Under the pieces are notes generated by a model. The model had not been told where the DNA came from and did no database searches. It worked only from the letters and a program-made list of their open reading frames with translations. This document shows positions 33,340 to 42,061 of a stretch of 64,000 nt of DNA, piece after piece. Origin of the DNA: Bacillus sp. OV166 (GTDB lineage: Bacteria > Bacillota > Bacilli > Bacillales > Cytobacillaceae); NCBI RefSeq assembly GCF_900177675.1, contig NZ_FXWM01000001.1, positions 5,031,001 to 5,095,000 on the forward strand. Reading direction: 5' to 3'. The stretch's first letter is position 1; each line of letters starts with the position of its first letter. A program made the translations under genes and the position numbers.

Positions 33340-35139
33340 ATGACAGCCACTCCATATTCGGATGTGTGGGACCTGGAAATAATTTTTAAAGGCGGCAGTG
33401 ATTCCAAAGAATTTGCAGACCACTTAACCCTTACTTCAGAGTTAATTGATCTTTTCCAAGCAAAAGCTAGCAGTTGGACTCCACTCAATACAACCGAGGA
33501 TTCAAAATTCCTACAAGAGTTACTTGAAGACTTTGAGCATGCCGCCAAAAAGCTTCGTCAAGCTGGTGCCTTTGTTGGATGTTTGCAGGCACAAAATACC
33601 GAAGACAAGAAAGCATATAACCTGGAAGCAAGAGTGACCAGTTTAAGCGCTGCTTTCCAAACTGCTCTTGGTAGATTTGATAGCTTATTAACAACAATCA
33701 ACGATGACGTTTGGGTACAGTTGTTAGCAGATGAAAAACTCAAAGTGCTCTCTTACATATTAAATGAACGACGAGATCGTGCAAAAGATAAGCTATCTAA
33801 AGAAGAAGAAGCTATTATCAGCGCCCTTGGTGTGGACGGTTACCATAGCTGGGGTCAACTGTATGATTTAATCGTTGGAAAAATTAAAATCTCATTTAAC
33901 GAAAATGGCAAAGAGAAACTACTCTCTGTCGGGCAGGCTTTCAACAAATTTTCCAGCCCAGACAGGGAAATTCGAACAGCTATTTTTGAAAATTGGGAAA
34001 AAGCTTGGGGAGATCAAGCAGACATCTTGGCTAAAACACTTAATCATCTTTCTGGTTTCCGTTTAAATGTCTACAAAAAGCGTGGCTGGGAGGATGTTTT
34101 GAAGGAACCGCTTAGTATTAACCGTATGGAAAAGAGAACGCTGGAAACAATGTGGACAGTTATTTCGGAAAATAAACAAATGCTGGTTAAATACCTAGAG
34201 CGTAAAGCTACGCTGTTAGGACTTGAAAAATTAAGTTGGTATGATTTAGATGCTCCATATGGAAAAACAGCCTCAAAGGTTTCTTATCAAGAAGGTGCTG
34301 AATTTATCGAACAGAACTTTGCTATCTTTGGTGAGAAAATGGCTTCATTTGCTCAGAAGGCGTTTAAAGAACAATGGATCGAAGGAGAAGATCGCCCTGG
34401 AAAAGCACCTGGCGGCTTTTGTACTTTCTTCCCTGAAAGTAATCAATCTCGTATTTTCATGACTTATTCAGGCACTCCATCTAACGTCTCAACCCTTGCA
34501 CATGAACTGGGACACGGATTCCATACATTCGCAATGAAGGGTGTTCATCATCTCAATCGAAATTATGCGATGAACGTTGCTGAAACCGCCTCAACCTTTG
34601 CCGAAATGATTGTAGCTGACGCGGCAGTGAAGAATGCGAAGGACGAAGAAGAAAAGCTCGTTTTATTAGATGATAAAATCCAAAGAACGGTTGCACTATT
34701 AATGAATATACATGCCCGTTTCTTGTTTGAAACGCGTTTTTATGAAGAAAGAAAGCAAGGTCCTGTTGCAGTAGAACGGTTGAATGAATTGATGCTTGCC
34801 GCACAAAAAGAGGCATATAGCAATGCTTTGGAAGAATATCATCCGTTATTCTGGGCTTCGAAGCTCCACTTCTTTATAACCGGTGTTCCATTCTATAACT
34901 TCCCATATACATTTGGTTATCTTTTTTCACTTGGTATCTATGCTCAGGCTCTTGAGGAAGGCAGGGGCTATGAAGATAAGTACATTGCCTTGTTAAAGGA
35001 TACAGCCTCAATGTCGGTCGAGGACCTAGCGCAGAAACATTTACAAGTAGATTTGACGCAACCGGACTTTTGGGAGAAGGCAGTCCATATTTGTCTTGAT
35101 GATATTAATGAATTCTTGGCTTTGACGGAAGATAAATAA
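33340..35139 (+). CDS. M3 family oligoendopeptidase (PepF-like)
   Basis: Zinc metallopeptidase of family M3 that cleaves short peptides in the cytoplasm. The HExxH zinc site is at residues 388-392 (AHELGHGFH), with the third ligand glutamate expected in MNVAETASTFAE about 25 residues on. 599 residues, typical of this PepF-related clade. A good AGGAGG lies ahead of the ATG. It stands alone between the regulator and the small-gene cluster. Confidence 0.95.
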   Translation: MTATPYSDVWDLEIIFKGGSDSKEFADHLTLTSELIDLFQAKASSWTPLNTTEDSKFLQELLEDFEHAAKKLRQAGAFVGCLQAQNTEDKKAYNLEARVTSLSAAFQTALGRFDSLLTTINDDVWVQLLADEKLKVLSYILNERRDRAKDKLSKEEEAIISALGVDGYHSWGQLYDLIVGKIKISFNENGKEKLLSVGQAFNKFSSPDREIRTAIFENWEKAWGDQADILAKTLNHLSGFRLNVYKKRGWEDVLKEPLSINRMEKRTLETMWTVISENKQMLVKYLERKATLLGLEKLSWYDLDAPYGKTASKVSYQEGAEFIEQNFAIFGEKMASFAQKAFKEQWIEGEDRPGKAPGGFCTFFPESNQSRIFMTYSGTPSNVSTLAHELGHGFHTFAMKGVHHLNRNYAMNVAETASTFAEMIVADAAVKNAKDEEEKLVLLDDKIQRTVALLMNIHARFLFETRFYEERKQGPVAVERLNELMLAAQKEAYSNALEEYHPLFWASKLHFFITGVPFYNFPYTFGYLFSLGIYAQALEEGRGYEDKYIALLKDTASMSVEDLAQKHLQVDLTQPDFWEKAVHICLDDINEFLALTEDK

Positions 35140-35151
35140 GATGAAAAAATA

Positions 35152-35182
35152 AAGCATCGACCGATTATTTTGGTCGATGCTT
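35152..35182 (+). terminator. Terminator of the oligopeptidase gene
   Basis: AAGCATCGACC / GGTCGATGCTT, 11-bp perfect stem with a T-rich 3' side. Confidence 0.85.
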
Positions 35183-35187
35183 CTTAA

Positions 35188-35265
35188 TTATTCCACACTA
35201 ATTTCAGCTGAAATAACACAGCCGATTGCCGCAGTAATGACGATAGCCATCACAACCATGAACAT
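35188..35265 (-). CDS. Predicted small membrane protein, 25 aa
   Basis: MFMVVMAIVITAAIGCVISA... is a single hydrophobic segment ending in a short polar tail. GGGGTGGAGAGT precedes the ATG at a plausible distance. I do not recognise a family. It is one of six small minus-strand frames with ribosome-binding sites in this interval. Confidence 0.55.
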   Translation of the reverse strand: MFMVVMAIVITAAIGCVISAEISVE

Positions 35266-35403
35266 ACTCTCCACCCCTTAGATAGATCCTGTTCTTTCTA
35301 ATATGAATTTATCATATTTTCACAGTAACTAGCTTAAGGAAATGTGGAGATTTTGTTAATAAACACTTACGGCTATTAGCAATTCGATTTCAATATGATA
35401 TCA

Positions 35404-35463
35404 TTATGACCCTTTTTTCTTTGGTATAAAGAATAGCGACAATAATAAGATATGCAGCGGCAT
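35404..35463 (-). CDS. Predicted small peptide, 19 aa
   Basis: MPLHILLLSLFFIPKKKGS: hydrophobic core with a basic tail, preceded by an excellent AGGAGG seven bases before the ATG. Unrecognised; the strong ribosome-binding site is the main support. Confidence 0.5.
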   Translation of the reverse strand: MPLHILLLSLFFIPKKKGS

Positions 35464-35492
35464 GATTGTTACCTCCTAAATTTTATGACTAG

Positions 35493-35555
35493 CTAGGTGG
35501 TATCCTTCGAAACCCAGAGACTAGCGCCACGACCTTGCATTAGTAAAAACAACAT
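35493..35555 (-). CDS. Possible small peptide, 20 aa
   Basis: MLLFLMQGRGASLWVSKDTT read from an ATG 8 bases after AAGGTGG. Not recognised; weaker than its neighbours and could be chance. Confidence 0.35.
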   Translation of the reverse strand: MLFLLMQGRGASLWVSKDTT

Positions 35556-35594
35556 ATTTAAAACCACCTTTCTAATCAGCAAATTTTTTTCTAA

Positions 35595-35735
35595 TTACAT
35601 ACCACGGTACATAGTTGCTTGACGGTCTTTGTTTTGTTCGTAGAGCTTCTCAACCATTTCTTGATGAATAGCTTCTTCCGTGCTTACTTTTCGTTTCTTA
35701 ATCGTAATTGAAAAGAAGATTATATTTAGCGTCAT
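35595..35735 (-). CDS. yrzI: YrzI family small protein (copy 1)
   Basis: 46 residues: MTLNIIFFSITIKKRKVS, then a charged helix (EEAIHQEMVEKLYEQNKDRQ) and MYRGM. The N-terminal hydrophobic strand, basic patch and conserved EKLYEQNKDRQ fit the YrzI family of Bacillus small proteins of unknown role. GGAAG ribosome-binding site upstream. A second copy with about two-thirds identity lies 40 bp upstream on the same strand. Confidence 0.85.
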   Translation of the reverse strand: MTLNIIFFSITIKKRKVSTEEAIHQEMVEKLYEQNKDRQATMYRGM

Positions 35736-35775
35736 TTCTGTTCACTTCCTTATTTCATTCATTAATTATTTCCAC

Positions 35776-35916
35776 TTACATATAGCGATACATGGAAATT
35801 TGCCTATCCTTGTTTTGTTCATAAAGCTTTTCAACCATTTCCTGGTTTACTGCCTCTTCAAGACTCACTTCAAGTTTTTTAAAAGTAATTGAAAAAAAGA
35901 ATATATTTAGGGTCAT
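35776..35916 (-). CDS. yrzI: YrzI family small protein (copy 2)
   Basis: 46 residues: MTLNIFFFSITFKKLEVS, EEAVNQEMVEKLYEQNKDRQ, ISMYRYM. Same length and layout as the neighbouring copy, indicating tandem duplication followed by divergence in the central basic patch. GGAGGTGG lies 6 bases before the ATG. Confidence 0.87.
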   Translation of the reverse strand: MTLNIFFFSITFKKLEVSLEEAVNQEMVEKLYEQNKDRQISMYRYM

Positions 35917-36010
35917 GATTAACCACCTCCTTTAAGTAATCATTTGTAGTGAAATCGCAACAAATTCAATTTATGCTGTACATATCCAAAATGCTCGTAA
36001 AAAGGGCACA

Positions 36011-36040
36011 AAAAGGCCGCAGAAGAGTATCCTGCGGCTC
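36011..36040 (-). terminator. Terminator 2 after the 42-aa gene
   Basis: GCCGCAG / CTGCGGC stem; on the minus strand it is followed by CTTTTTG. Confidence 0.75.
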
Positions 36041-36052
36041 TGGTTTTTTAGG

Positions 36053-36094
36053 CACAAAAATACCGCAAGACGTCATTCTCCCTGCGGCATGGAT
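36053..36094 (-). terminator. Terminator 1 after the 42-aa gene
   Basis: A CCGCA / TGCGG stem with a long loop, followed by TATTTTTG on the minus strand. It resembles terminator 2 (shared GGCACAAAAA and CTGCGGC), suggesting tandem duplication. Confidence 0.6.
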
Positions 36095-36106
36095 ATGTAT
36101 AGTAAC

Positions 36107-36235
36107 TTAATTTAAAATTAAGCAATCCATTCCAGACTGGTCGAATGTTTGATATTCATATTCAATTGTTGCGATCATTCCAGTTGCTGATACCATTCCG
36201 TTTAACGCCATCGCTCCAGTTAATGTAAACATCAT
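36107..36235 (-). CDS. Predicted small protein, 42 aa
   Basis: MMFTLTGAMALNGMVSATGM... has a Gly/Ala/Met-rich hydrophobic N-terminal half and an acidic C-terminal half (EYEYQTFDQSGMDC). An AGGAGG lies 9 bases before the first ATG and tandem terminators follow the stop, which together support a real gene. I do not recognise a family. Confidence 0.65.
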   Translation of the reverse strand: MMFTLTGAMALNGMVSATGMIATIEYEYQTFDQSGMDCLILN

Positions 36236-36351
36236 TTTCTTCGACCTCCTTTTTGGAATTTTTTACTTACTACGGTAATTATATCCACACACAAATCCTT
36301 TGTAAACCTTTTTATGGAAAATTTTTTAAATTAATTCAAAAGCCCAAAAAG

Positions 36352-36392
36352 GTGTCAGGCACCATGTGAATTTTTCACATGGTGCCTGACAC
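36352..36392. repeat. GTGTCAGGCACC palindrome, copy 1 (terminator of mccB)
   Basis: Two 19-bp arms (GTGTCAGGCACCATGTGAA and its complement) around TTT. On the minus strand it is followed by CTTTTTGGG just after the mccB stop, so it can terminate the mtnN-mccA-mccB transcript. Nearly the same palindrome is at 61636-61684. Confidence 0.9.
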
Positions 36393-36396
36393 TCAA

Positions 36397-37530
36397 TCAT
36401 TTTAATGCATTCTCTAGGTCTTCAATAAGGTCTTCTACGTCTTCTAGGCCTACTGAGATTCTTACTAGGCCATCGGTAATCCCTAGTTCAGCTCGGCGCT
36501 CTGCTGGAATTGACGCATGGGTCATCCTTGCTGGTACTGAGATTAAGCTTTCAACTGCTCCAAGGCTTTCTGCCAAGGTAAAATATTTCACTTTACTAAG
36601 TAATTTGTCTGCATTTTCGGCACTCCCGACATCAAACGAAACCATACCGCCAAACCCTCTTGTTTGTTTTTTAGCGATCTGATGATTGGGATGGGTTTCA
36701 ATTCCTGGGTAGTAAACTTTTTTTACATTTGTGTGCCCTTGTAAAAATTCCACAATTGCTTTCGTATTTGCTTCCATCTCTTCCAAGCGAATTCCGAGTG
36801 TTCTAATTCCGCGAATTAACAGCCATGAATCTTGCGGACCCAAGATCCCACCGGTAGAATTTTGCACAAAATGGAGCTCCTCAGCAAGCTTTTCACTATT
36901 TACCACAGCTAAACCTGCGACAACATCACTGTGCCCGCCAAGGTATTTTGTGGCACTATGCAAGACAATATCCGCCCCAAGTTCGATAGGGTTTTGCCAA
37001 TATGGCGTCGAAAATGTGTTATCAACAATAGTTAAAAGATTATGTTCTTTTGCAAGCTTTGCGACTGCTTCAATATCAGTAATCTTTAGAAGCGGGTTTG
37101 TAGGTGTTTCTAAATGAATGGCTCTTGTATTTGGTCGAATCGCGCTTAATATCGTTTCAGATTTACTTGTATCCACAAAGGTAGAGTCAATTCCCAATCG
37201 ATTCAATACTTTCGTCATTACCCGAAACGAGCCGCCGTAAACATCATCAGTTAATATCACATGATCCCCACTGTTAAACAGCATCATCACAGCTGTCATA
37301 GCTGCCATTCCAGAGCCAAAGGCAAATCCAGCCTTGCCTCCTTCAAGTTCTTTGATCAATTCCTCAAGCGCATGTCTGGTCGGATTTCCTGTTCGTGAAT
37401 ATTCGAAGCCTTTATGCCCGCCGACACCTTCTTGCTTAAATGTACTCACTTGATAAATGGGAAAGGTAACTGCACCAGTAGCTGGATCGTTACTAATTCC
37501 TCCATGAATTAATTGCGTTTTTCTTTTCAT
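36397..37530 (-). CDS. mccB: Cystathionine gamma-lyase / homocysteine gamma-lyase
   Basis: PLP enzyme of the Cys/Met metabolism family that releases cysteine from cystathionine, the second step of reverse transsulfuration. PLP lysine in HSATKYLGGHSD; substrate-region motifs FEYSRTGNPTR and GFAFGSGMAA present. 377 residues from ATG 37530, which has AGGAGG 8 bases upstream inside the mccA 3' end. Co-transcribed with mccA and mtnN as in B. subtilis; the same fold covers MetB/MetC activities, so the assignment relies on context. Confidence 0.92.
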   Translation of the reverse strand: MKRKTQLIHGGISNDPATGAVTFPIYQVSTFKQEGVGGHKGFEYSRTGNPTRHALEELIKELEGGKAGFAFGSGMAAMTAVMMLFNSGDHVILTDDVYGGSFRVMTKVLNRLGIDSTFVDTSKSETILSAIRPNTRAIHLETPTNPLLKITDIEAVAKLAKEHNLLTIVDNTFSTPYWQNPIELGADIVLHSATKYLGGHSDVVAGLAVVNSEKLAEELHFVQNSTGGILGPQDSWLLIRGIRTLGIRLEEMEANTKAIVEFLQGHTNVKKVYYPGIETHPNHQIAKKQTRGFGGMVSFDVGSAENADKLLSKVKYFTLAESLGAVESLISVPARMTHASIPAERRAELGITDGLVRISVGLEDVEDLIEDLENALK

Positions 37531-37531
37531 T

Positions 37532-38455
37532 TTAAATTCCTCCTTCAAAAATCTTCTTACTTAAGTAACGCTCACTGCCGTCTGGAAAAATAACCACAAT
37601 ATTTGTACCAGGCATTGCCTTTTCTGCCTCTTTAAGTGCAGCATAAAAAGCGGCACCAGAAGAACTGCCGACTAGAAGTCCTTCCTTTACAACTAATTCC
37701 TTTACATGGTTGAAGGCTGTCACATCCGGAACTGTATGGATTGCATCAAAGTAGTCCGGGTCCATATACCCTGGCAAGAACTCCATTCCGATGCCTTCGG
37801 TCCGATGCGGACCAGATTCCCCGCCATTTAGGATCGATCCTTCCGGTTCAACGATAACCGTTTTAACTGCTTTTTTATGGTCCTTTAAATACCGAGCAGT
37901 CCCCATAAATGTTCCGCCTGTACCTGCGCCAGCAACAAATATATCAATTTGACCGTCCATTTGATCCCAGAGTTCAGGGCCAAGCGTTTTATAATACGTA
38001 GCGGGGTTAGCAGGGTTGGCAAATTGCTGCGGGCAATAGGACCCTGGAATTTCTTTTAGAAGCTCCTCAGCCTTTGCAATCGCGCCCTTCATCCCCATTT
38101 CTGTTGGCGTGTGAACGATTTTGGCCCCTAGTGCTTTCATCAGCTCTTGCTTTTCGATACTAAACTTTTCAGGAACACATAATATTACTTGAATTCCTTT
38201 GTTTATAGCCGCAAGCGCTAGGCCAATCCCGGTATTCCCTGCCGTTGGCTCAATAACTGTTCCGCCCGCCTGCAATTTCCCACTTGAAAAAGCTTCGTTT
38301 AACAGTTCGATCCCAAGGCGGTCTTTTACACTGCCTCCAGGGTTCATAAATTCTAGTTTTGCAAAAATTCGAACTCCCTCAGACAAAGGAAATTGTGTTA
38401 TCTCGACAATAGGTGTATGCCCAATTAGTTCATGTACATTTTTGTAAACCTTCAT
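37532..38455 (-). CDS. mccA: Cystathionine beta-synthase (O-acetylserine-dependent)
   Basis: Fold-type II PLP enzyme that condenses homocysteine with activated serine to cystathionine. The PLP lysine is in NPGGSVKDRLG, the phosphate loop in GAGTGGTFMG, and the substrate loop in EPTAGNTGIG. 307 residues, without a CBS regulatory domain. It could be mistaken for cysteine synthase CysK; adjacency to mccB and mtnN favours MccA. Confidence 0.92.
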   Translation of the reverse strand: MKVYKNVHELIGHTPIVEITQFPLSEGVRIFAKLEFMNPGGSVKDRLGIELLNEAFSSGKLQAGGTVIEPTAGNTGIGLALAAINKGIQVILCVPEKFSIEKQELMKALGAKIVHTPTEMGMKGAIAKAEELLKEIPGSYCPQQFANPANPATYYKTLGPELWDQMDGQIDIFVAGAGTGGTFMGTARYLKDHKKAVKTVIVEPEGSILNGGESGPHRTEGIGMEFLPGYMDPDYFDAIHTVPDVTAFNHVKELVVKEGLLVGSSSGAAFYAALKEAEKAMPGTNIVVIFPDGSERYLSKKIFEGGI

Positions 38456-38472
38456 TTTTCCACCTCTACTAA

Positions 38473-39168
38473 CTATCGTAAAGCTGCCACCATCTTCATA
38501 ACTAATGTCGCAGAATTAGTTGCCGCTTTATCGATAAATTGGTCAAAAGAAACTTCAGATTCTTTTCCAGCAATATCAGAAAGTGAGCGAATAATGACAA
38601 AAGGTACTCCAAATCGATGAGCTACTTGTGCGATTGCCGCTGCTTCCATTTCCACGGCTTGCAGGTCATGAAATTTTGACCGGACAAAATCGACACGGAC
38701 AGGGTCCTCCATAAAGGAATCTCCAGTGACAATTAGGCCTTTAACAATTTGGAAGTTTTCAAGTTCTGATGCTGCTGCTTCTGCGACTGTAATTAATTTT
38801 TCGTCCGCTAAAAAGGCTGCTGGCAACTGCGGAACCTGGCCATATTCATAACCAAAAGCAGTTACATCTACATCATGATGGCGAACCTCCGTTGAAATAA
38901 CGGCATCTCCTACATTTAGTGCAGGATTAAAGCCACCAGCAGACCCTGTATTGATGATGCAATTAGGCTTATATTTCTCAAGCAGTATAGTAGATGACAT
39001 GGCAGCGTTGACCTTACCAATTCCAGAACGAAGCAGAATGACATCCACTCCATGCATTTTTCCAAAGGTAAATTCACAGCCTGCTATAGTTTCCTGTGTT
39101 TGATTGTCGATATTATCTCTAAGTAAAGTTACTTCTTCTTCCATTGCTCCAATGATTGCGATTTTCAT
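38473..39168 (-). CDS. mtnN: 5'-methylthioadenosine/S-adenosylhomocysteine nucleosidase
   Basis: Cleaves MTA and SAH to adenine and the thioribose sugar, recycling SAM by-products into homocysteine for mccA/mccB. Family motifs: IIGAMEEEVTLLRDN, NTGSAGGFNP, VEMEAAAIAQVAHRFGVPF and the catalytic aspartate in IRSLSDIAG. 231 residues. AGAGGT ribosome-binding site. In B. subtilis this operon begins with yrrT; no yrrT is present here. Confidence 0.97.
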   Translation of the reverse strand: MKIAIIGAMEEEVTLLRDNIDNQTQETIAGCEFTFGKMHGVDVILLRSGIGKVNAAMSSTILLEKYKPNCIINTGSAGGFNPALNVGDAVISTEVRHHDVDVTAFGYEYGQVPQLPAAFLADEKLITVAEAAASELENFQIVKGLIVTGDSFMEDPVRVDFVRSKFHDLQAVEMEAAAIAQVAHRFGVPFVIIRSLSDIAGKESEVSFDQFIDKAATNSATLVMKMVAALR

Positions 39169-39484
39169 ACTGTGACCTCTTTCTTGTATTCATAATTATT
39201 ATCAGATTTACTGCTTATAATCTTCCTCGGAACCATACATTGTATCCGCAAACACTATTCTACCGCTTTTAATAAAAGCATGCTACAATGTGCTGCACCT
39301 TATTACATATTCACTCCTAATTGAATACATCAATCCTATGAGTATACTATGGGTTCGTGAAAAACCTGTTCCCAACTTATCATATTTTACAAATTCGTCA
39401 ATATTTTCGTTGTGAGAATGCCTCGAAATGTCTAAAATACCGCAAAAAACCTCTCGAGATTTCGAGAGGCTTTTTCAATATCGA
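39169..39484. other. Intergenic region upstream of mtnN
   Basis: 316 bp without a plausible gene. It holds the yrrS terminator (39443-39476) and presumably the promoter of mtnN-mccA-mccB. A TATACT on the minus strand near 39342-39347 could be a -10, but no confident -35 or CymR site could be placed. Confidence 0.5.
39443..39476. terminator. Terminator of yrrS
   Basis: CCTCTCGA-GATT-TCGAGAGG with T runs on both strands. Confidence 0.92.
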
Positions 39485-40180
39485 TTACTGATTTAATTCA
39501 GCCAGTTCTTCTACCTTGGTAGGTTTCCAACCTTGACCATCAACCCATTGGAGATATACATTAAACTTTTGCTGTTTATCCTTTGAAGCGACGGTGCCAA
39601 ACGAGCCATTTGTTGTAGATCTATCTCTTCCCAGCCAATAAACGGTCATATTACCTTTGTCTAAACCAGTTGCATAAGAAATGGCATTCAACATTTCTTG
39701 CCAGTCAGCCGAAGACTGGTCATAAACTGGAGTATGCTCGCCTGTTTGCGATGTACCAACAGGTTGCCAAGCAGGATTTTCAGTTGCTTTCACCACATTC
39801 GAATTGCCGTCTCCCTCTGTCACCACAGCCTGTGATTCAGCTGCACCTTCCGGTGTCGTAGTATCCTCCGATGTGGAAGAATCCTCTGTTGTCGCAGCAT
39901 CTTCACTTAGTTCTTCTTCGGCAGCAGGATCAGTTACACTGTCATCGTCATTTGTAGTGACAGTTTCAGACTCTTTTTGTTCATCTTTATTATCTTTTTG
40001 CTCTGTTTTTGTACTTTCCTTTTTTGGTGATGCATTGTCATTTCCAGTAGCAAAGATATTATATGCGACAAAAATAATTAGTAAGAGCACAACGATAATT
40101 AAACTATTTAAGACGATATTGGTCTTTTTTCTTTTCGAACGGTAACCTGAACGCGAATTAGAATTCAAATCATTAGTCAA
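39485..40180 (-). CDS. yrrS: YrrS family (DUF1510) membrane-anchored protein
   Basis: 231 residues: a basic N-terminus, one membrane helix (IVLNSLIIVVLLLIIFVAYNIF), a low-complexity acidic Ser/Thr/Glu-rich linker of about 90 residues, and a C-terminal globular domain (YATGLDKGNMTVYWLGRD) matching DUF1510. The TTG start lies 7 bases after GGAGGG. The neighbour pbpI suggests a cell-wall role during sporulation, as the pair is adjacent in B. subtilis; the function is unknown. Confidence 0.88.
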   Translation of the reverse strand: MTNDLNSNSRSGYRSKRKKTNIVLNSLIIVVLLLIIFVAYNIFATGNDNASPKKESTKTEQKDNKDEQKESETVTTNDDDSVTDPAAEEELSEDAATTEDSSTSEDTTTPEGAAESQAVVTEGDGNSNVVKATENPAWQPVGTSQTGEHTPVYDQSSADWQEMLNAISYATGLDKGNMTVYWLGRDRSTTNGSFGTVASKDKQQKFNVYLQWVDGQGWKPTKVEELAELNQ

Positions 40181-40294
40181 ATTAATTCCCTCCTAAAATA
40201 AAATACGGAAGCTCCCTTGGTACAGGAGCCAGACATTTATAGACTCTCAATATTCTAACATGATTTTATGAGAACTTGAAGGAAAAAACATTAC

Positions 40295-42055
40295 CTATTG
40301 CATCCCTTTATCTTTTTCATACAGCATTTTAACCATATCAGCAAACAACAAATTTACCCCGCCCTCTGTATCTAGTACATCCAAATTCACTGCCACAAGT
40401 ACATATTTGGGATTCTCGTAAGGAAAGTAACCAGCGAACCATTTATTATGCAACTGCCTGCCTGCTTCATATTTTCCTGTTTCAGCTGTGCCTGATTTTC
40501 CTGCTACCTCATAAGGCAAGTCCTTAAACCATCTTCCTGTGCCATTCGGGTTCAAGACAACTTCCCGCAATAACTTTTGCAACTTCATCGCGGTATAGGG
40601 AGAAATGGTATCTCCCTGGAAGCTTTGCTCCGGAAAATTAACCATCGTCGTACCGTTTTTGTATTCAATTTTTGATACGACCCTAACCATCTCTTTTTCA
40701 CCACCCCTTGCGATCGTCGCCATCATATTAGCGACGGCTAAAGGGGTAGCCCGTACTTCATGTTGTCCAATTCCGGACATCGCGGCGAAATTAGCGTCCT
40801 TCCTAGCGTCCTCAGAAAGAAACACTCTTCCTTTATCCTCATCAGCGAGCTGTTTAAAATCATTCGTATGATAGATATCCCCCTGCCAGCCAACCGAACC
40901 GGTAAGCGACAACTTTTCTGCATAATCTTCTAAAAGGTTGGGATTTATTTTTTGTAATTCACTAGCTAGCTCTCCAAAGGTACGATTACAACTCCTTGCA
41001 AAGCTATTCGTGAAATCCAACATTCCATAATTGTATATTAACTCTGGTTTACCATTGATTTTCTTACTGCAATCAAATTGACGCTTCGGGTCATCAAGAT
41101 TATGGTCTATGGCAGCAGCCGCTACAACCGTTTTGAAAACTGAGCCCATTATCTGTTGTTTCAACATCATATTTGTCATTCCAGCACCATTGTAAGGGTC
41201 ATTTTTATTAATCGTTGGCCGCGAAACAAGTGACAACACGCTATTATCCTGAATATTAAGGAGAACCAAGCCCCCTTTTTTTATCTGATAGTGGTCAACT
41301 AAATTCTCCGCTTTTTGCTGAAGTGTCCTATCCAGGGTTGTCCGAATATTGACAGGATAAAACGGATTTGCCGGATCTACATATCTTACATTAATTCCAA
41401 AAAGCGGTGCACCACCGCCGTCTACATGATAAACCAGCTTTGATTTACCTTCAGGGAGCAGGAATTCATCAAAACTTTCCTCCAGCCCAGACACGCCAAT
41501 TAAGGTTTTCTCCGACAATTCCTTTCTCGGATATCGCTTCTTTAACTCTTTAGAATTTTCACCTGTCATCCCAAGCAACTGTTCCGCTGGTACTTGGGCA
41601 CGTTCAAACTTTTTTTCTATCGCAAATACACCAGGTATTTTTAAGCTATTGATTCTTTCCATTTGTGAACTAGTAAGTTCATATGGTTCAGGGTCCCCAT
41701 AGGCAAAAGGCTTTTTCGCCCCTTCAACAGCCATTTTAAGGACAGTTACTGGTATTCCAGAAATACTTGAAACCTTGTCGGTCTCCCAATCCATTTTTTT
41801 CAAAAAGGGAAAAAGGACGAGAACTGCCACCTTTTTATGCGTGAGCATTGCACCATTTCGGTCAAGAAAGTTACCTCTGCCATTATCAATTACCAGTTCT
41901 TGAGTTCTTTGTTTGACACTTTCTTCAAGTAAATTTACGTTATGTTTAGAAAAGGTCTCTGTCTCAATTAACTGAATGTGCATTAAACGTACTAAAAGCA
42001 ACAACAAACCTGTAATAGAAATAATAAGCCACCCAATGGCTCGTCTTCGCCACAT
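40295..42055 (-). CDS. pbpI: Class B penicillin-binding protein PbpI
   Basis: Peptidoglycan transpeptidase, 586 residues: N-terminal membrane anchor, PBP dimerisation domain and transpeptidase domain. Catalytic motifs: SxxK in MGSVFKTVV, SxN in ARSCNRTFGE and KTG-like KSGTAETGK. ATG 42055 is chosen with GAGGTG 6-7 bases upstream. In B. subtilis PbpI (yrrR) is sporulation-associated. Its ribosome-binding site is part of the upstream greA terminator hairpin. Confidence 0.94.
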   Translation of the reverse strand: MWRRRAIGWLIISITGLLLLLVRLMHIQLIETETFSKHNVNLLEESVKQRTQELVIDNGRGNFLDRNGAMLTHKKVAVLVLFPFLKKMDWETDKVSSISGIPVTVLKMAVEGAKKPFAYGDPEPYELTSSQMERINSLKIPGVFAIEKKFERAQVPAEQLLGMTGENSKELKKRYPRKELSEKTLIGVSGLEESFDEFLLPEGKSKLVYHVDGGGAPLFGINVRYVDPANPFYPVNIRTTLDRTLQQKAENLVDHYQIKKGGLVLLNIQDNSVLSLVSRPTINKNDPYNGAGMTNMMLKQQIMGSVFKTVVAAAAIDHNLDDPKRQFDCSKKINGKPELIYNYGMLDFTNSFARSCNRTFGELASELQKINPNLLEDYAEKLSLTGSVGWQGDIYHTNDFKQLADEDKGRVFLSEDARKDANFAAMSGIGQHEVRATPLAVANMMATIARGGEKEMVRVVSKIEYKNGTTMVNFPEQSFQGDTISPYTAMKLQKLLREVVLNPNGTGRWFKDLPYEVAGKSGTAETGKYEAGRQLHNKWFAGYFPYENPKYVLVAVNLDVLDTEGGVNLLFADMVKMLYEKDKGMQ

Positions 42056-42061
42056 AAAAAA

